Source: Pelodera strongyloides (Eukaryota; Nematoda; Chromadorea; Rhabditida; Rhabditidae). Taken from it: a DNA stretch of 64,000 bases. Shown here piece after piece: positions 34,091 through 45,623 of the stretch (the first letter of the stretch is position 1; each line of letters opens with the position of its first letter). Both the position numbers and the translations under genes were made by a program. The notes beneath the pieces are model-generated. The model searched no databases and was not told where the DNA came from. It saw only the letters and a program-made list of their open reading frames with translations. The stretch is from the NCBI GenBank assembly GCA_036852015.1, contig JAANDG010000065.1:248001-312000 (forward strand), read 5' to 3'.

Positions 34091-36816
34091 AGACAAGGGA
34101 ATGGATGCTAATAAGGGTAAACTTTTCCTTGCATAGAACGTATTTATCTCTTAAGATACATCACTTTATACTAGATGATGCCAAAGCCATAAGATTATGC
34201 CTAAATTTAGGCGAGTAGGAGTCTAATGGTGTCTAAAGTCTAACCTAAGTTTAAAGATACCCAAGGAAGTACGAAGTAAAGTAACTAAAGGGCGAAAATG
34301 AAAATGGCCGCACAGTTCAAATCCTATTTACTAATCGAATCGAGGATGCCTTCAAAGTTTGCCGAGTGACAAATTTCAGAAGTGTTACTGAACTTTTTCA
34401 AGGAAATTCGCAATCACCTACTTCCGGAATGAGTTTTGAGTTTATTTGTATTTTCTCCTCACTTACAATTAGAACGATGAGCTAGAAAGAGAAAAATCAT
34501 TGGAAAATCCTTGTAGAAAGTTTTGGCAGTTAGCAGAATTGGCAATGAAATTAACCACGAAGCCAATAAAACTTTATTAAATAATAAGCCCGAAAACTGG
34601 TATTCTTTGAATTTCGCTGTTTCTTTTCCAGTTGCTAGGCAACAGAAAATGCAGTAGCTTTGTGTTAAAGATTATTACGAAAAAAAGGGAAAAATGTAGG
34701 AGTGGGGCACGTGCTGCAATAAGAATAAGGGAACGGGCCCTTTGGCCCAAACTATAAGCCTAATTAAAAATATGCATAAATAAAGCGAAAACTCGAGTGA
34801 TAGTGTTTTTGGTTACAAAAAATATTATTATAATAAGTGACACTGCTTATGCAGTTTTATTCGACTAGCTACAAAATTATGCCCAATTCAAAAACAAATA
34901 AAAAACATACAATTTCGAAAAGAAAATGTTTATGTACTGTCATTTTTGGGGGTCTTGATAGGTTTTGTGTGAATTTTGAACTACAATTCTCGTGAAAATT
35001 CGTCCATAAGCAAACGCAAAATTAAACGCAAAAAAATAGCACTTGCCCTTCCAACGAAAACAAAAATAAACTAAGCCGAATTTATATATACAAGACAAAA
35101 CATCAGTTTTTTTACAGAAAAAAGGAAAATAACTATGAAAAAGATATAAACGAACTGAAAGAGCAAATGCTGAAAGTTCAATATATAGTAAAATAAAAGA
35201 CATAAATAAAGTCATAAAATTGAAACCCGTTTGTGTGTGTATCAATAGTGCATGTTTTTATAGGCGCTCGTTTGCACTGATCGATTTTTCGTGAACCAAG
35301 CGATTGAATTTAAATAAACTTGTTTCCTTTACTCCATTTTGGTAGATTACCAAAAAAAAAGCAGAGGTCGATATTTGGCATGTATTGGTACTTTTTGGGC
35401 ATAACATATACTTTTAATACATGTGTATTTCAAAATTGTATTTACTACAAAAGAGTGTATGTATCGAAAAAAGTACCGAAATGTTCATTATAAAAAAAGT
35501 ACCGAATAAGAAAAGATTATTAAAGCGAAATACCGTCCGCTTTTTGAAACGCATCGTGGACAAGTGAATTTTTACGGATTTATGCTAATTTGCTCGAATT
35601 TAGCTCGATTTTTTATTCTAATTTATGATCATTTGATATACCGCATGAGAATGCTGGTGTCCACAATGCGTTTCAAAAACCGGCCGGCATTTCGCTTTAA
35701 ATAAAGCCTTCGAAGAAGAGGTTTCGAGGTTCTCATGCAAACGTAGGCCTAGTTCAGCGCATTGTTTGCCTTGCTTTGTGCGCTCGCAATAATATTTGGA
35801 GGGTGCGGGAGCATGATGTTTATGTATGTAGCCAATTCGTATATATTCTTCTGGTTCTACCTATGTAAGTTATCTTTCCTAAGACATCGCAGAGCAATCG
35901 AAATATCAGGATGTTATTTTATATAATTGCTTGAATTGCCGGAAAACAATTCGCTTCCAAACATCGGACCCATGATATGGTTGAAAATTTAAAAATCGCA
36001 TTTCCAATAGTGTCTGGGTCTGACTCAGTATATGGGTAATATAAACGAGTGAATCACTGGCATTTAATAATGATTACTTTAAAAAACTGCAACAAATGAA
36101 AAAAAAATTTGAAATAAATGTATACCACTATGTCAAGAGTCAAGAAAAAAAGAAAGAAATCATTGGTATGTTGATGTCTACATACTTAGGAGAAATGTTC
36201 TAGAGAATAAATAAAAGCGTTCGTATAAATTACACAACACAATTTGTTTGTAAAGGCTAAAGGGTAAACAAACACCTAATCGCAAGCAAGTGAAAAAATA
36301 TAATGAGGAAAGTTTCAATAAATCGTTAACGTAGTTAACTAACAAGAAACAAAATGAACATATAGGAAAATAAAAAGTGTAACGTTAGTCATCGCAACAC
36401 TTAAACGTTCCGTCTAGAAACATGTATCACTTGGATTTTTAGATAAGGAGCCCACGCCAGAAAAGAAAGATAAGTACTTATTATGACTTATACAAAGAAC
36501 GTTAAATCGTTTATATAGCAGTGATTGCTTTCATTGGTGTTTGCCCAACTACCGAACATTGCACTCTTCAATTTATTTTATGATACTAATGTGGTATTAT
36601 TTCTATACTAAAATAAGCACATAGATCTCGTCTTCCCCAGAAGCTTGCGTTTTTATTTAAATGTATATTAGTTAGATTGGTGTTTCTACATATTGTCTGC
36701 ATTTTGTTTAGTTAGGGGATAGGAAATACAGTATTTTGAAGAGACAGTTGAAAACGGTTACAAAAACGGATGTCCGCAGATTTGAAGCAACCTTGTACGG
36801 GCTGTTTTGAGGCGTT
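34091..36816. other. AT-rich region, no gene seen
   Basis: Only short frames without splice context appear. The one clear structure is the MITE at 35520-35700. Confidence 0.5.
35520..35700. mobile_element. MITE, TTAAAGCGAAATACC family (copy 2)
   Basis: Ends TTAAAGCGAAATACCGTCCG and GGCCGGCATTTCGCTTTAA, with GAAACGCATCGTGGACAA inside. Length 181 bp. Confidence 0.9.
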
Positions 36817-37935
36817 TTAATAAATGTTTATTGATTAAATACAATCAAAAGGCAACCCTAAGACGGAAATGCGCATAAAAACATCCCATACTAACAAGGG
36901 GCCATAGTACATACTTAAAATTTGAATTGAATTCTAAGAGTCTAATAAACATTTCTAAACATTTCTAATTGGAATAGTGAACAAACAAATTCTATGAGAA
37001 AGTACGGGTCGACAATTAATCTAATTTTCCAAACCTCTTAGTGAGGCCTTCGATTAAGGCAGGCTGCTCTTTTTTCCAACTTTTGTCAAATTCCACCATA
37101 AATCTAGCAATATAATCATCATGTGCCTGCTGTTTTTGATCAATAGGGGCAACATGCACAGGTGTTACAGCAATGGGCAATTGCGGTGTGTCTACAATTG
37201 ACTCAACGGTGGCAGGCAATTGAGGGGAGGCAATTACTGATAGTGTGTCAGCACGTGAGAGTTCGATAGGGGTGGATGGTTGTTTGATCTCTGCAACAGG
37301 GCATTGTGGGTCCCCGGATTGTAGATCACGAGCAGCTTGACGGCGTAGATAACCTTCATGGCGCTGCTTCGCAGTTTCAGCACGTCGAATATTGATGTGG
37401 GCAAGATCCGGAATCTTCTTCAGTCGTTCGGCCAGGTCCTTAAAAATTGGCAAAGCGAAACCGGGTTTCATACGGCATAAGATAGGGCGAGGAAAATTGC
37501 GATACTTTCCAAGGCGACCAATAACATTGAAAGACTCGGGTGAGTGATTACACAAAGACAAAACTTTGTGCGAAATAACAGTATCAACACTCACCCGGTC
37601 GCTTTCCTTTGCGTTTAAGATGACGAAATGGTCCTTGAGCTCATTCCTTCGAAATCCTTCAGCTATTTCTTCGTGGATAAAAGACTTCAGATCGGTGAAT
37701 AGTTCTGAGACAGATAGTTGAATATTCTGACGAATAGGAATATTTGGGCGAGAAGTTGGTGTGGATTCATGATGAATATCAGGGTAGCTCATTTCGGCGG
37801 TGGTGATGCGAACCGCTCTGTGTCGGGTTAGAGGGGCCGAATCAGGTTAGAGGGGTCGAATGTCAGGTTAGAGGGGTCGAATGGTTAGAGGGGTCGAATG
37901 GTCGAATGGTCGAAAATGTCGAATGGTTTTGTCCT
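36817..37935 (-). mobile_element. ORF1-only non-LTR retroelement
   Basis: On the minus strand the order is: a 5' leader with tandem CATTCGACCCCTCTAACC-type units (about 37830-37925), an ORF1-like gene (37016-37792), and a short 3' UTR ending in CAATAAACATTTATTA at 36817. The last ~85 bp closely match 57251-57351, an isolated LINE 3' end on the plus strand. No reverse transcriptase or endonuclease frame lies between the ORF and the 3' end. Confidence 0.65.
37016..37792 (-). CDS. LINE ORF1-like protein
   Basis: A single 258-codon frame. The central part reads VIGRLGKYRNFPRPILCRM, followed about 40 residues later by NIRRAETAKQRHEGYLRR. This spacing and wording recall the RRM-like region of CR1/T1-type LINE ORF1 proteins, which have a YRLGK...RPRLL motif and an RxSLTxxER-like motif (family knowledge, from memory). 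ORF1 proteins bind element RNA in a ribonucleoprotein. The N-terminal ~60 residues could form a short helix for oligomerisation. The C-terminal part (residues ~165-230) is Pro/Val-rich and looks disordered. The frame is intact, so the copy may be young or maintained. A domesticated host gene is an alternative, but no introns are seen. Confidence 0.65.
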   Translation of the reverse strand: MSYPDIHHESTPTSRPNIPIRQNIQLSVSELFTDLKSFIHEEIAEGFRRNELKDHFVILNAKESDRVSVDTVISHKVLSLCNHSPESFNVIGRLGKYRNFPRPILCRMKPGFALPIFKDLAERLKKIPDLAHINIRRAETAKQRHEGYLRRQAARDLQSGDPQCPVAEIKQPSTPIELSRADTLSVIASPQLPATVESIVDTPQLPIAVTPVHVAPIDQKQQAHDDYIARFMVEFDKSWKKEQPALIEGLTKRFGKLD

Positions 37936-38179
37936 TGTGAAGGAAGGGAAAGGCAGATGATAGATGCGCCATGCGACATACCATTAGACATAGACCATTT
38001 TACTTAATTTTAATGAATTTCTGCTTCGGTTCATACTATACTTTATATTACTTTCTCGAAACTATTCCAATGATTCAATTCATGGAACTTTTTTATTAGT
38101 TTTAAGTTTCTTGCTACGATACGAGTTGCATAATGCTCGTAGAAAAATACACTGTTGACTTAATCTAAACTTATTCATG

Positions 38180-38354
38180 TTAAAGCGAAATACCGGCCGT
38201 TTTTTTTGAAACGCATCGTGGACAACTGAATTCTTACGTATTTATGTCGAATTTAGCTCGCTTTTTTATTCTAATTGATTTTCATTTGCACAAGCTGCAT
38301 ACTAATGCTGGCATACTAAATGAGCTTCAAAAACCGGCCGGTATTTCGCTTTAA
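38180..38354. mobile_element. MITE, TTAAAGCGAAATACC family (copy 3)
   Basis: Ends TTAAAGCGAAATACCGGCC and its complement. The 5' arm has a T-run expansion (GTTTTTTTTGAAACGCATC). Length 175 bp. Confidence 0.9.
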
Positions 38355-38774
38355 TATTAGACAAATCAATCAATACTTGCAATTGCATTGTAGAACAGCT
38401 GATCATGTACCAGAGAAACCGTTAAAATCATTAAAATCCCCATTTGGTGCGGGTTTTCCCTCACAAAAGTGCACGTCAAGGCCGTTTAGACAGAGAGCGT
38501 ATTTTATGGCCAATTCAAAATGTTCAACCTTTCGTTGCCAATTCAAAATGTTCAACCTTTCGTTGTACATTCTTATACACAGGCATTCCGTACTGTGCCG
38601 TCTAAGAACTCAGAGACCATATTCGATGCATGGTCTAGTTTATTATTAAGCCCGGGTGTGACGTTTGATATTTTCATATACTTTGCTCTCTTCTTGAGGC
38701 ATCTGTGAATTCAATTATTTCCACTTTCTACTACCGATCGTTCGATAGAACGAAAAGTTAAATAACGTTTAAAA

Positions 38775-38914
<140 letters not shown>

Positions 38915-39298
38915 GAAAAAAAATATAAACTTAAACAAGCAGAAACTAATCGGTACTATGCAAAAGGAGAAAGCAAACATGCCAAGTTTGGTCTGCACTG
39001 CCCAGTTTTTATTCACAAAAAAAAGAACAATTCTTGAATTTGATAACGATAAAGACCCCCCGAAACCCCCTTTCTTGTATCATTTTTATTCAGGAACGTC
39101 TTTGTTTGACTGTTTTTTTTTTTTTGAAGATTTGTTATTGTTGAACGGTTTTATAGTATTTACTAAACGAGAGATTGATATGCCATATGCGGTATCCATA
39201 ATAACAAAAGAACATTTATGATTTAGAATACTTTAAACCATAAGAAATGTATCCTTGTTTTAAATGTAACGTTATATGTATTTATGGTTTTGCTAACT

Positions 39299-39780
39299 TT
39301 AAAGGGAAGGGTTCACTGGGAAATCACCTTGTTTTTTATGCTTTAGTTTGTTTGTACAAAGGTAAACTTAAACAAAGAGCACAAAAAATATTGCTTGAAT
39401 TATTCCCTAGGGTCTAGGGAAGATATTAGGTAAAAAAGGTGAGTATTGATCGATCTTCCGATAAAAAAGTGCAACAAGATAAACTAAGCAAGCTAAGAGA
39501 TATGGCTGAAACACACTGTTTTGAGCAAAGTAAACAGTAGTTTTGAAAAACAGTGTGTTTCAGCCATATATCTTAGTTAGCTTCCTTAGTTTATCTTGTT
39601 GCACTTTCTTATGGGAACATCAGTCAATACAGTCAATACTCGCCATTTTAACCTAATATCTTCCCTAGGGAATAATTCAAGAAATATTTTCATGCTCTTT
39701 GTTTAAGTTTACCTTTGTACAATCAAACTAAAGCATAAAAACATCCCTAACTTTCTATTTTATTTCGCATTCTGTGAACT
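39299..39780. mobile_element. Palindromic element, TTAAAGGGAAGGGTTCACT type, right end truncated
   Basis: The left end is TTAAAGGGAAGGGTTCACTG. The arms pair strongly (AGGTAAACTTAAACAAAGAG against CTCTTTGTTTAAGTTTACCT), but the mirror of the first ~30 bp is missing after 39750. The central part forms another perfect-looking hairpin around ACACTGTTTT. Confidence 0.75.
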
Positions 39781-39821
39781 TGATAAGCTGTCGCCATGCC
39801 TGAAGTATTCCATTTTTATTC

Positions 39822-39828
<7 letters not shown>

Positions 39829-39859
<31 letters not shown>
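39829..39859. repeat. TA microsatellite
   Basis: About 15 TA dinucleotides in a row. Confidence 0.95.
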
Positions 39860-39863
<4 letters not shown>

Positions 39864-40959
39864 ATTTGTGATAGAGGTGATTGACTTTTGTGTCTTTGAA
39901 TAATATTTCATTTTGTTTCATTTGCTCTTTATTTTTTTATTTTTTTAAATCTTTAATCCGCAAAAAGTCCCATTGGCAGACACCTCCCTTTTCCTCTGTT
40001 ATCAACAGTTAAAATTGCTGATTCAGTGCGTCTGGTAGTTGATTAAACTAGACAGTTTCTGATAAGGCACTAAGGTTCAATTAGTGCAGTAACAATATGA
40101 GAATAAATTGTCTTCTCGTTATTTTTATGGATTTAATTCGCCCATAGGATTCTTTTGATAAGTTCACTGGCTTGTTAACAATTATTTTTAATCTACGTTT
40201 CTATGTGGTTAAATATAGGTGCATCGATACAGCCAGTTTGGTGTTTCTGGTATTCCAAGACCTTGTATATTATCGTCATGTTAGACCTACACGGTGTAAA
40301 ATACGAATATGTGCTTAGATTGCTATTCATAAAACTATATTTTCTCTCGCAGAAATCAGTGTACAATACTAAAGCGAGAGCGCTCTAAAGTACCTAACAA
40401 TAGTTTTTGCTTTACTATCTTTTCCTCAAAGCATTTCTTTTGTTCGTGAAGCAGTAACACAATTAACTGATCCGAACTGGTTTTACTTTTCTACAAATTC
40501 TTGGAACATTTACTTCTTTTACTTTTTTCTGAAGCAAATCAACTCAAGTGAGATCGGCGGAATTCAGTTTATTGAAAGAACATAGTAATTTGAAATGCTG
40601 AAATTACTTACTGCTGAAGATTATTGAAACTCACTCCCAAACAAGAAATCGAGAATTATTTTAATTCGATAATTACAGTAATCCTGCTCCAGCTCCTGAA
40701 TATTCCATCAATTATTTTGGCTTATACAAATCGGGACATCTGCCCTATGGCGTTTCCACGGTGAAATTTAGACCATCTGCGCTACTGAAATTTCAACCCA
40801 AAAAAATCTAGAAATCGAAAATATCTCACCTACTTATTTATATTGCTATATATTACTACACATTTGCGCTACTGATTTTTGAATATTTCTAAGATCTAAC
40901 CTTGTGAAGAACTGATCAAATTTACTTATTCTGACCGCTCAATTATATTCATTTCTGAG

Positions 40960-41198
40960 ATGACGTACGATACCGATTCTAATTGCTCAATCAATTATAA
41001 CGTCGAGAATTCAAAAGAAGCATCGAAGAATAATACAGAATCCAATTTTGAAGAGTACACCTTCCAAGACAAGCTTCCGTGTAAGTCATTCATAGCGGTA
41101 AGAAATGTATGTTCCTTTGAGCGCTTGCGAAATATTATGTAAAAGCAAGCTGGATTTGTTTTCATATATTTTCAGCTGCTTTAACACTCTGTGCATAG
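40960..41198 (+). CDS. Possible two-exon small gene, 47 residues
   Basis: Exon 1 (40960-41080) encodes an acidic, Asn/Ser-rich peptide starting MTYDTDSNCSINYNVE and ends at a strong donor (CCGT|GTAAGTC). The next good acceptor (TATATTTTCAG, ending 41175) restores frame and leads to a stop at 41196-41198. There is no signal peptide, no recognisable domain and no homologue in the window. The splice sites are the only support; it could equally be the start of a longer gene or chance. Confidence 0.25.
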
Positions 41199-42356
41199 GA
41201 AGATATAAAAAGTCGTAGAAAACACTCAACTGTTTTTTCTTCAGTTTCCATGTTCCAGCTAATTTGGAAATTGTTGTGAATATATGTCGTAGTAATTTAT
41301 CGTAGTTAGTTATAAATTATACTAATTTCTTCAGTATGCGTTTGTTTCATTTTGGAAAATAGCTCCCACACACCTGTTTAGGCAGATTTGCCTCCTTCTA
41401 GTTCTCCTTTACAATGAAAGCCTGCTTCCGTAGACAACTCTATTAGAAACGAGCTGGTTTTGAGGATAAATTAGCTTGTCATCCCCAGATCTTGCCATGT
41501 TGCTACCTTTTCCACAATTTTATCCTAGATTTTTACAAAATAGTAATATAAAGAACCAGTTTATTAAATATTCATGCGAAACCATGTATTATGCATAAGC
41601 ATATGAATTCGACGTATAAGCTGTGCAGGTAGAGTCGTATACCGCTGAGCGCATTATGTATAATTTGCATGGAAACAATGATCATTTTACAGTTGATCGC
41701 TTACGTGGAAACACAATTTTCAGTGGTTTTTATACAAAAATAATAAACGACAACCGAATAATTGACATTTTAGTAGCACCTTCTCTTTCTCTATATTCGT
41801 TGGTGCATTTGAATATACGAAGAGTATACATATGTATAAAAAATATATAGGCAAATTATGAAAAAAACATATATCTTGTATCACGCGCAATGCTCATTTT
41901 TTATATCACGCTACGAGAGCCATTCAATAAATCCAGAAAGCAAATTTATTTTTCGATTTTTTTCCAGTGGAGCTTTCTCCCGTTATGCTATATTATGTGA
42001 GCATTCATATGTTATTTACAACTTTTGGAGACTGTGAAAAATCTACTTGCTTTGAATCTCTACTGCTTAGCTTTTTATTAGGATGTATTTTAGTTTTCTT
42101 ATCGAGTATTTTACTAAATATATAGTTTATTTTGAATCTAATTTTCAAGGGGAATAACAGTTTTTCAACCTCGCAAAACATGTCAAGGGTTCTTCTCTTT
42201 TGATGTACAGATAACGACGACTTTTAAAGGGTCAGACATCCTGGAAAAGAGTACTTCATACTAAATGTGCAAGCACTTTTTCATTTTTTTCTAATAATTT
42301 TAAAAGTATTACAAAAAAAACTGTTTACAAATGTTTGCGTCAACTGTAATTTTATG

Positions 42357-42519
42357 GTGGGGTTTCCATGTATGCAAAAAACAACCGTGCGTTCCTTTCC
42401 AAGTATAGAAAAATTTGCCGTATTTTCCCTGAATTGAATATTTGACATGAGAAATTAATACATTGGTCTCGCGAAGTCGTAAAATACGGTAAATTTGTCC
42501 GGATACTTGGAAACCCCAT
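42357..42519. mobile_element. Palindromic MITE, GGGGTTTCCA(T/A)GTAT type
   Basis: GGGGTTTCCATGTATGC is mirrored by GATACTTGGAAACCCC at 42502-42517. Same family as 44131-44279; 15754-15893 and 27559-27818 form a sister group with GGGGTTTGCAAGTAT ends. Confidence 0.8.
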
Positions 42520-42642
42520 GTTACTGTTTGCCTAGTTTTGCTGTGAACTGTTGGGATCTTGTTGGAATAAATGCGTTTCAGCGAATAGGTATAAGGTACT
42601 GACTGCTGCTACAATTTATTCCGGATTGAAAATATGAATTAA

Positions 42643-43088
42643 CCAGCCGTTCGAAGAGCCCTACGGGCTCTTCTCCGACTGGAGGAATCGGCCTTCGGCC
42701 GATTGTTTCCCTATTTAAAAAAGAATTGCTACAATGCAAAAAGTTAACTCTCGGCTCTTTCTCCTCCCACACATTCACGCATCTCTGATTGTTGAAACGT
42801 ATAATAATCAGTTTGGATCTCCACTCGACTAATGCTACCATGCAAATTTGCCATTGACGGTGTTGTATGATGGGCAGAGGATTATCCTTGTGATAAGCTA
42901 GCATAGTTCAACAGGTAGAGCGTTGGACTATGAATCGAGAGGTTGTGCGCTGCTGTGGGTTCGAATCTCGCCAGCGGCAAAGATTTTGTATGCTATGCTC
43001 TATGCCAATAGAAAATTTTCTTTATGAACAGGTTTCGTTATGTTCACGCAAACAAAAAAGTAAACTCTTCTCCTTTATATAATAAGAT
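42643..43088 (+). mobile_element. tRNA-bearing SINE-like element, subfamily C (best copy)
   Basis: This is 446 bp with three parts. First, a 5' head with two strong hairpins (GAAGAGCCC/GGGCTCTTC and AATCGGCC/GGCCGATT). Second, a tRNA-like cassette at about 42897-42982: A box TAGTTCAACAGGTAGAGCG, anticodon-like loop CTATGAA and B box GGGTTCGAATCTC. It has an extra-long variable region and weak stems, so it is not a normal tRNA. Third, the shared 3' tail CTCTTCTCCTTTATATAATA then AGAT. Near-identical to 1217-1661. Confidence 0.8.
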
Positions 43089-43189
43089 AATACTTTCTCC
43101 TTCTCCTTGCGGATTTTCTCAACTTTTTTCTAAATAAGAGCCAAATCTATTTCAATCCATTTCAAAATGAGATGTGTATATAGGTTGAA

Positions 43190-43316
43190 GTGTAAAGCGC
43201 TGTTACACGTGGTTATGAAAAGCATTTATGTGCCATTCTTTGCATTTTCAGTACACTGGAATCAGTTATCCATAACAAATTTCACAAACCACGCGCCAAA
43301 CCGCTTTGAAGCTTGG
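43190..43316. mobile_element. Small MITE, TAAAGCGC...CACGTGGTT type
   Basis: GTAAAGCGCTGTTACACGTG is roughly mirrored by CACAAACCACGCGCCAAACC and CGCTTTG at its right end. Related to 12186-12345. Confidence 0.5.
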
Positions 43317-44130
43317 CGTTGTGCCAGTTAGTTGTCTGTTCTGTTCTATGCGATAATGACCATGTCCAGCATGAAGGTCACTGATTTTAAAAGCCATTAA
43401 AGGCAGACATTTGGTAGTAAATTTCCAATACACCCATACATAGGTAACTCATGTCAGACTCAACTTATAATTTCGTATGTGTCTATGTTCTCCAATGTCT
43501 ATGTTCTTTAATATCTTTAGTGAAATGGTATAAAAAACCGATCAGCATGAAGCCTAAGTATTATACCTAATTGTAGCCGTGCAGTGCTTATCTTTTCCTT
43601 TTCCCGAGTTTCCATGAATCTCACAAACTTCATGGAAAGTAAATACGGAATCAATCAATAAATGTGAATAATTGAGTGTGCCCATTTCAAAATTGAATAA
43701 ATTTTGTCCGATCAGCGCCCAGCTGCACACCTTTTTCTGTGGACAAAAACGATTTGAACTCTATTGCTTTTGCCGACTGCCAAATTTCAAAATTCATCAA
43801 TTTTGAAATACAATCAAACTTTCACTTTTCGTGCTCAGTTGTATGTTTTACTATTCTTACAAGGGAATATGTTTTCTTTGCTCACGATCTGGGATAAATC
43901 CTTGCAGTTTATTTTATTCTCTTTTGTCCACATTTTCGTGCTCGTTGCTTTTGGCCTTACCGTATAGATCTAAGTTACCTTCCATGTAGATCAAAACAAA
44001 GGCAATTATCCTGAGGATCATTACAAGGCAATTTCATGATGACTGCTGAATACTGGGAACAGTATCGATCCATGACTGATTCTGGATACGCTGGAGGTTT
44101 GTTGTACTTCTGGGTTTATAAGATAATTAA

Positions 44131-44279
44131 TGGGGTTTCCAAGTATGCTCAAAATTTACTGTATCTTGGAACTACACGCATTTTTTTTTAATTTTTCATA
44201 TCATATATGCAAATTTTGTGCAGAAATACGGTAGTATTGACAGAATCACACCGAATTTTTGGGATACTTGGAAACCCCC
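44131..44279. mobile_element. Palindromic MITE, GGGGTTTCCAAGTAT type
   Basis: TGGGGTTTCCAAGTATGC is mirrored by GATACTTGGAAACCCCCA. The inner part TACGGTAGTATTGACAGA is shared with 15754-15893. Confidence 0.85.
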
Positions 44280-45084
44280 ATAATACATTACAAGTACTCA
44301 AAGTGAGAAATTTACAACAGCTAATGGTATCGGTAATTGTTCGATGGAACTGCTGTAAAGGGGTTATACCAACGAGCTTTACGGTACCGTTAGCTAAAAA
44401 AAGGCACCTTACCGGTCGGTGCATTCATCACAAGTAACAAACAGCCTATAGCTGCCATTCATTTCTAATTTTCTCTAAAAATATAATGTAATTTTAATTT
44501 GACGTAATTAAATGGCTAGTTTATTGGCTTTTCTAATGAAACTCGCACGTGTCAGTCAACTACGTTTTTCTTGTTGTTAGCCATAGTGCAAATATTTGAA
44601 CTTTTTTCAAGAGGAATGTGCACGGATTAAAAGCATCAGTCATTTTTTTTCGAAAATTTGCTGCTCTAAAACTTATTAGTGTTTCACCAACTTTTGTAGA
44701 AATTTTACTCATTATTGTAGTTCTTTTCTAAATGGCGCGCCAACTAGACCTGCGTGCTAAATTTCGCTTATAGCATTACCACACTGCTACAGAAACTGGC
44801 TGCGTGTTCACATTTTATTAGTGATACAGAAGCTAACCGTTACGTAAGCGTTTCCTACGAGTTACCTAAGGGTTACCTTAGTGCTGCCTAAGCTTTGTCT
44901 CTCTACCTCAAGAGTTACCAAATGTTACCATGAGTTTTCCTGCCCAATAATCAATAAGATGCCAATCAGCTGATGTCCATTTCAAGTGAACGGTTAATCA
45001 GATGTTCCTAAATGCGAGCTGTTCCACTAAAGGAACCGGTTTGTTCACAGCAAGGCTGTTTTGGAAATTTACTGAGTGGTCATG

Positions 45085-45113
45085 GCAAGAGAAAGAGAGA
45101 GAAGGAGAGAGAG

Positions 45114-45146
<33 letters not shown>
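45085..45146. repeat. GA microsatellite
   Basis: GA-rich run with a pure (GA)n core around 45117-45145. Confidence 0.95.
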
Positions 45147-45151
<5 letters not shown>

Positions 45152-45623
45152 GGAAGACATGGGGGAGTTTTAAGTAAGTGGGAGAACCAGAAAGAAAGAG
45201 AAAGCGAGAGAGTTCATAGAGGTAGAGAAAGGTATCGAAACTAAGCGGTGGTACAACATACTGCATTGTTAGAGGAAATATCTGATCTGATTGTGATACA
45301 ATAGTCTTTGGCTAGTCTAACCTCGTTATTCTCAAATGTGGCGCGGATTTTTTACTTGTAATCAGAAGCTTGTCTTTACTAACAATAAGCTTGTTGCTTC
45401 TTCTTACTGAACCTTTCAAAGTATATACTTATCACATTGTATATTTGTGACATTCTTATAATCTTATGTATTACATAAACAAACTTTTACATATTCAATC
45501 TGAATGTTGGAGTATCTCTCATATTCATATTATTTTTGCTTTTTAGCATAAATTTTTTTCTATAATTAAATATTTTTTAATTGAATAGTACGCCCAAAAA
45601 AAATTCCAAGAGCGTAAACCTCG

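Larger units (their letters stand above)
41199..45623. other. Repeat-bearing region upstream of the BTB gene
   Basis: Contains palindromes at 42357-42519 and 44131-44279, the tRNA-bearing element 42643-43088, a decayed MITE at 43190-43316, and a GA microsatellite. No exons are supported. Confidence 0.5.

Noticed and set aside
42897..42982. Functional tRNA gene in the subfamily C element
   Set aside because: The spacing between boxes is too long and the anticodon stem is mismatched. The same cassette recurs inside a repeat at 1217-1661.
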